Assembly: GCA_963603365.1 (NCBI GenBank)
Contig: CAVCMI010000011.1
Location: 8,609 to 72,608 of the forward strand
Source: F23-D06 sp963603365
GTDB taxonomy: Bacteria > Bacteroidota > Bacteroidia > Bacteroidales > WCHB1-69
Reading direction: 5' to 3'
DNA: 64,000 nucleotides
Numbering within the stretch: the stretch's first letter is position 1; every line of letters starts with the position of its first letter. The notes beneath the pieces are model-generated. The model was not told where the DNA came from. It ran no database searches and worked only from the letters and a program-made list of their open reading frames with translations. Positions 60,798 through 64,000 of this stretch are shown here, piece by piece. The position numbers and the translations under genes are program-made.

Positions 60798-63632
60798 ATG
60801 AAAAAAGTATTGCTCATTGCATTTGCATGCATGCTGACCGCGATGAACTTCGCGTATGGTCAAAACCAGGGATTGGATCTGACAAAGCCTATCAACCCGG
60901 ATCCGAAAGTTAAAATCGGGAAACTGGACAACGGGATGACCTATTACATCCGTCACAACGAATACCCGAAGAACCGTGTAGAGTTGCGTCTTGCCGTAAA
61001 TGCCGGTTCCAACCAGGAGAACGAGAACCAACGGGGGCTCGCCCACTTCACCGAACACATGGCCTTCAACGGCATTGAGGGCTTCCCCGGCAACACCATG
61101 GTGGACGAACTGCAGAAAATAGGTGTCGTATTCGGCGCCGACCTGAACGCATACACCAGTTTTGACGAAACCGTCTATATGATTCCTATGCCGCTCGACA
61201 ACCCAAACAACCTCGACTTGGGACTCAAGATCCTCAGAGGCTGGGCAAACGGACTGCTTTATGACCACAAAGAAATAGACGATGAACGCGGTGTCATCTC
61301 CGAAGAGTACCGTCTCGGCCTGGGTGCCGACGACCGTATGCGCAAAGAGTGGTGGCCCGTGCTGATGAAAGACTCCCGCTATGCCACCCGTATGCCCATC
61401 GGCCTTATCGAAATCATCCAAGGCTTCGACTATCAGCTTATCAAAGACTTTTACCGCGACTGGTACCGTCCTGACTTGCAGGCTGTCATCGTAGTAGGCG
61501 ACATTGACGTTGCCAAGGTGGAAGAGAAAATCAAGACCATGTTCGGCAACATCAAACCTGTTGAAAACCCACGCGTGAAAGAGGACTACCCCATCGGCAT
61601 GAACAAAGAGCCGTTGGTCTCGGTATGCACCGACAAAGAGGCTTCCGGCAACACCGTGATGCTGATCCGCAAGTTCCCCCACTTTGCCATGCAAACCATC
61701 GGTGACTTCCGCAAACAACTGGCTATCGACCTTTACAACACTATGTTCAATTCACGTTTAACCGAAATGCAGCAGAACCCGCAATGCCCGTTCATCGGCG
61801 CAAGTGCCGGATACGGCCAACTGATAGGTTCCACCGACGAATACGCACTCTACGCTTCCAGCAAAGAGAACAAGATCATCGAAACCATCCAGACCCTGAT
61901 GAAAGAGGACTACCGTGTACTCCAATACGGATTCCTGCAGACCGAACTCAACCGTGCCAAGGTTGAACTTTTGGACAGTTACGAGAGAGCCGCCAACGAA
62001 GTTGACAAGACAGAATCCTCCCGTTTTGCCGGCGAGTACATCAATCATTTCCTGCACCACGACCCCATCCCGGGCGCAAAACGCGAGTACAACTATGCCC
62101 AGAAAATGCTTGACGACATCACACTCGAAGAAATCAACGCAATGGCAAAAGATTGGATTACGACGGAAAACTTCGTAGCCATCGTCACCGCTCCTGCAAA
62201 AGAGGGCGTAAATGTTCCTGCAAAAGAACAAGTGCTCCAAACCATTCAGGATCCTGCTTTGAAGAATGTCTCTGCATACGTTGACACCTACAAAGACCAG
62301 GAAATCGTAGAGAAATCCTCCCTCACCCCCGGATCTGTCGTGAAGAGCGAAGACATTCCTGCCATCAACGGCAAACAACTCACCCTCTCCAACGGAATCA
62401 AAGTCATACTCAAACCCACCACATTCAAGAATGACCAGATCCTCTTTTCAGCCATCAGTTATGGCGGTCTCAGCCTCTGCAAAGAGAACGACCTGCCCAG
62501 CGCCAACTTCGCAGCCCACATCATTGACCGCGCCGGCATCGCAGAACTCGACTACAACACATTGATGAAGAAAATGAAAGGGAAAAGCGTAGGCATAACG
62601 CCTTTCATCAATACGGTGAGCGAGGGCTTTCAGGGCTCCTCTACACCTAAGGACCTCGAGTTCTTCTTCCAGTATCTCCATGCTTTCTTCACCGCACCCA
62701 GAATCGACACCGCTGCCAAAACATTAGTGATGGATGAGACGTCTGAACAGATCAAGATGCTTAAATCCAATGCAATGTACCGATTCTTCGGTGCATTCTG
62801 GGACGCTGCCAACTCACATGACCCCTACGAGAAAACTATGCTCAGTTTCACACAGGAATACCTCGACCAGGTTGACTTTGACCGTGCTGTCCAGATCTAC
62901 AAAGAGCGCTTTGCCAATCCGGCCGACTTCACTTTTGTCTTTGTAGGCAACTACGACGAGAAAACTATTACAGAATACATCAGCCTTTACCTCGGCTCCT
63001 TGAAGACCAATCCGAACCAGAAAGAAGCAATTGCCAAGGAGGTCTTCAAACCTTCTGCAAAAGAATCTGTAAGAGAGAACGTCTATTTTGGCTCTGAACA
63101 ACAGGGATGGCTGGGGCTTCATTTCGTTTCCGACGCCCCGTTTACCACCCGGAATTCCGCTATCTCGAGCATCATCGGCGATGCGCTTGATGTCTATCTC
63201 GTTCAAATCATCCGCGAAAAAATGGGAGGTGTCTATTCTCCGATGGCACAAGTTGGTCTTTCCAAATATCCGGAAAACAAATTTTCCTTGATGATTATGC
63301 TGGGCTGCAACCCCGACAATACCGATGTGCTGACCGAGGCCTGCATCAAGATCCTCAAAGACATTAAAAAGAAAGGCATCGACAAGAAAACGCTTGCCAA
63401 AGTGAAAAAACAGATCATCAGCACCCGCGAGAAGAACATCCAGACCAACAATTTCTGGCTCTCCTACATCTACAACAAGGCTTTCTTCAACGGCGACTTC
63501 AACGATGTGAACGGGTACAACGACCTCATCAACTCCATCTCCAACAAAGAAATCATCAACTTCCTGCAGAGCTACCTCAACCTCAATGTTTACACTCGCG
63601 TTGACCTCTATCCGGAAGCAGCCAAGAAATAG
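60798..63632 (+). CDS. M16 family zinc protease (PqqL-like), exported
   Basis: 944 aa. Signal peptide (VLLIAFACMLTAMNFAYG), then two M16 halves. The inverted zinc motif HFTEH (83-87) and the distal Glu in EERGVISEEYR-like DERGVISEEYR are in the first half; the second half keeps the fold without the motif. It likely degrades peptides in the periplasm. No -7 box is evident in the 68 bases upstream. Confidence 0.92.
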   Translation: MKKVLLIAFACMLTAMNFAYGQNQGLDLTKPINPDPKVKIGKLDNGMTYYIRHNEYPKNRVELRLAVNAGSNQENENQRGLAHFTEHMAFNGIEGFPGNTMVDELQKIGVVFGADLNAYTSFDETVYMIPMPLDNPNNLDLGLKILRGWANGLLYDHKEIDDERGVISEEYRLGLGADDRMRKEWWPVLMKDSRYATRMPIGLIEIIQGFDYQLIKDFYRDWYRPDLQAVIVVGDIDVAKVEEKIKTMFGNIKPVENPRVKEDYPIGMNKEPLVSVCTDKEASGNTVMLIRKFPHFAMQTIGDFRKQLAIDLYNTMFNSRLTEMQQNPQCPFIGASAGYGQLIGSTDEYALYASSKENKIIETIQTLMKEDYRVLQYGFLQTELNRAKVELLDSYERAANEVDKTESSRFAGEYINHFLHHDPIPGAKREYNYAQKMLDDITLEEINAMAKDWITTENFVAIVTAPAKEGVNVPAKEQVLQTIQDPALKNVSAYVDTYKDQEIVEKSSLTPGSVVKSEDIPAINGKQLTLSNGIKVILKPTTFKNDQILFSAISYGGLSLCKENDLPSANFAAHIIDRAGIAELDYNTLMKKMKGKSVGITPFINTVSEGFQGSSTPKDLEFFFQYLHAFFTAPRIDTAAKTLVMDETSEQIKMLKSNAMYRFFGAFWDAANSHDPYEKTMLSFTQEYLDQVDFDRAVQIYKERFANPADFTFVFVGNYDEKTITEYISLYLGSLKTNPNQKEAIAKEVFKPSAKESVRENVYFGSEQQGWLGLHFVSDAPFTTRNSAISSIIGDALDVYLVQIIREKMGGVYSPMAQVGLSKYPENKFSLMIMLGCNPDNTDVLTEACIKILKDIKKKGIDKKTLAKVKKQIISTREKNIQTNNFWLSYIYNKAFFNGDFNDVNGYNDLINSISNKEIINFLQSYLNLNVYTRVDLYPEAAKK

Positions 63633-63652
63633 CGATACCGCAACATAACGCT

Positions 63653-63720
63653 TCGCCACAGGGCTGTGGCGACCATACAATGAGGTGGCATACTGAGCAT
63701 GTACGCCACCTCTTCTTTTT
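63653..63720 (+). terminator. Two hairpins after the M16 protease gene
   Basis: First CGCCACAG-GG-CTGTGGCG (63654-63671), then GAGGTGGC...GCCACCTC (63682-63712) with an inner TAC/GTA stem, followed by TTCTTTTT. The second is the better terminator. Confidence 0.75.
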
Positions 63721-63778
63721 ATGAATCCATGTACCGTCAATCGCTGAATTTGCACGTTGGCGGGCAAAGATATTTGGC

Positions 63779-63786
63779 TATATTTG
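63779..63786 (+). promoter_or_regulatory. -7 box for the Fic/VbhA-like gene
   Basis: TATATTTG; predicted start near 63793 and a ~42-nt leader to the ATG at 63835. Confidence 0.55.
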
Positions 63787-63834
63787 CACTCCGTTAAAGA
63801 AGAAAGAGGACGAACCTCACACATACCGTCACCC

Positions 63835-64000
63835 ATGAGCGAATTTGACTACTACATACAGCAAGGCGAGCCCTCGCAACGCGAGAAGGCGGAAGCGTGG
63901 GCAGTGGCTATCGGTCTGCAAGACGTGGACGGGCTGAAGCCGTCGCAATATCTCCGCGACACTGCCAAACGGCATATCGAGGGGAATATCAGTATCAAAG
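63835..64000 (+). CDS. Fic-family protein, N-terminal VbhA-like part (runs off the window)
   Basis: First ~55 residues only. The segment QREKAEAWAVAIGLQDVDGL, followed by LRDTAKRHIEGNIS, looks like the N-terminal helices that in class I or fused Fic proteins act as the inhibitory antitoxin (VbhA-like). The expected HPFx(D/E)GN(G/K)R active site lies outside the window, so the catalytic type cannot be stated. Own promoter at 63779. Confidence 0.7.
   Translation, partial: MSEFDYYIQQGEPSQREKAEAWAVAIGLQDVDGLKPSQYLRDTAKRHIEGNISIK

Noticed and set aside
62814..63836. 340-codon minus-strand frame
   Set aside because: Antisense to the M16 protease and spans its terminators and the next promoter.
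1..64000. CRISPR arrays, IS elements, rRNA or tRNA genes
   Set aside because: No regularly spaced direct repeats, transposase motifs, rRNA segments or cloverleaf-like sequences with TTCGA-type T-loops were seen in the gaps between genes.

Overview
The window is chromosomal DNA from a member of the Bacteroidota, most likely an uncultured Bacteroidales. Evidence: TAnnTTTG-type -7 promoter boxes sit just before about twenty genes and few genes have Shine-Dalgarno sequences; type IX secretion/gliding genes are present (gldJ-like, porP, porU, porV, gldF, gldG), with two secreted proteins carrying C-terminal sorting domains; and lineage families occur such as BT_3928, DUF1599, DUF4159, DUF4831 and BtuG-like. 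No phage, IS element, CRISPR array, rRNA or tRNA was seen. The one clearly foreign piece is a decayed restriction-modification locus.

Layout. 1-1.4 kb (minus): rny start, a 6S RNA, zapA and a small coiled-coil gene. 1.7-12.1 kb (mostly plus): ECF sigma factor, efp, lpxD, dusB, a sigma-54 activator overlapping lptE, a TPR-like gene, secG, tig, clpP and clpX. 12-15.8 kb (minus): acpP-fabF-rnc-glycosyltransferase. 16-18.8 kb (minus): a detached five-gene piece of the S10 ribosomal operon (rplC-rplD-rplW-rplB-rpsS). 18.9-22.7 kb (minus): trpS-VWA protein-DUF4159. 22.9-23.6 kb: remnants of a Sau3AI/MutH-like nuclease and a C5-cytosine methyltransferase. 23.7-29.7 kb (minus): gingipain-family protease, DUF1599 protein, BT_3928 protein, prmC. 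30-41.9 kb (plus): rpmB, a TonB-dependent receptor, a cobalamin riboswitch with a BtuG-like lipoprotein and a type IX cargo protein, a zinc peptidase, DUF4831 protein, lipoprotein, radical SAM protein, YfhO. 42-47.4 kb (minus): purL-DUF151 nuclease and YitT. 47.5-60.7 kb: type IX/gliding region, with porP-gldJ leftward and porU-porV-ispF-M3 peptidase rightward, then gldF-gldG. 60.8 kb to end: M16 protease and the start of a Fic/VbhA-type protein.

Two themes stand out. First, secretion: PorU and PorV (sortase and shuttle), PorP and the GldJ-like lipoprotein lie together, and two likely cargos are in the same window. Second, vitamin B12: a riboswitch that starts at its promoter controls a predicted surface B12-binding lipoprotein plus a type-IX-sorted protein, with a TonB-dependent receptor just upstream but outside the riboswitch. 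This suggests that part of B12 capture is exported by type IX secretion. The split S10 operon, rpmB without rpmG, and the dead restriction-modification system suggest an actively rearranged genome.
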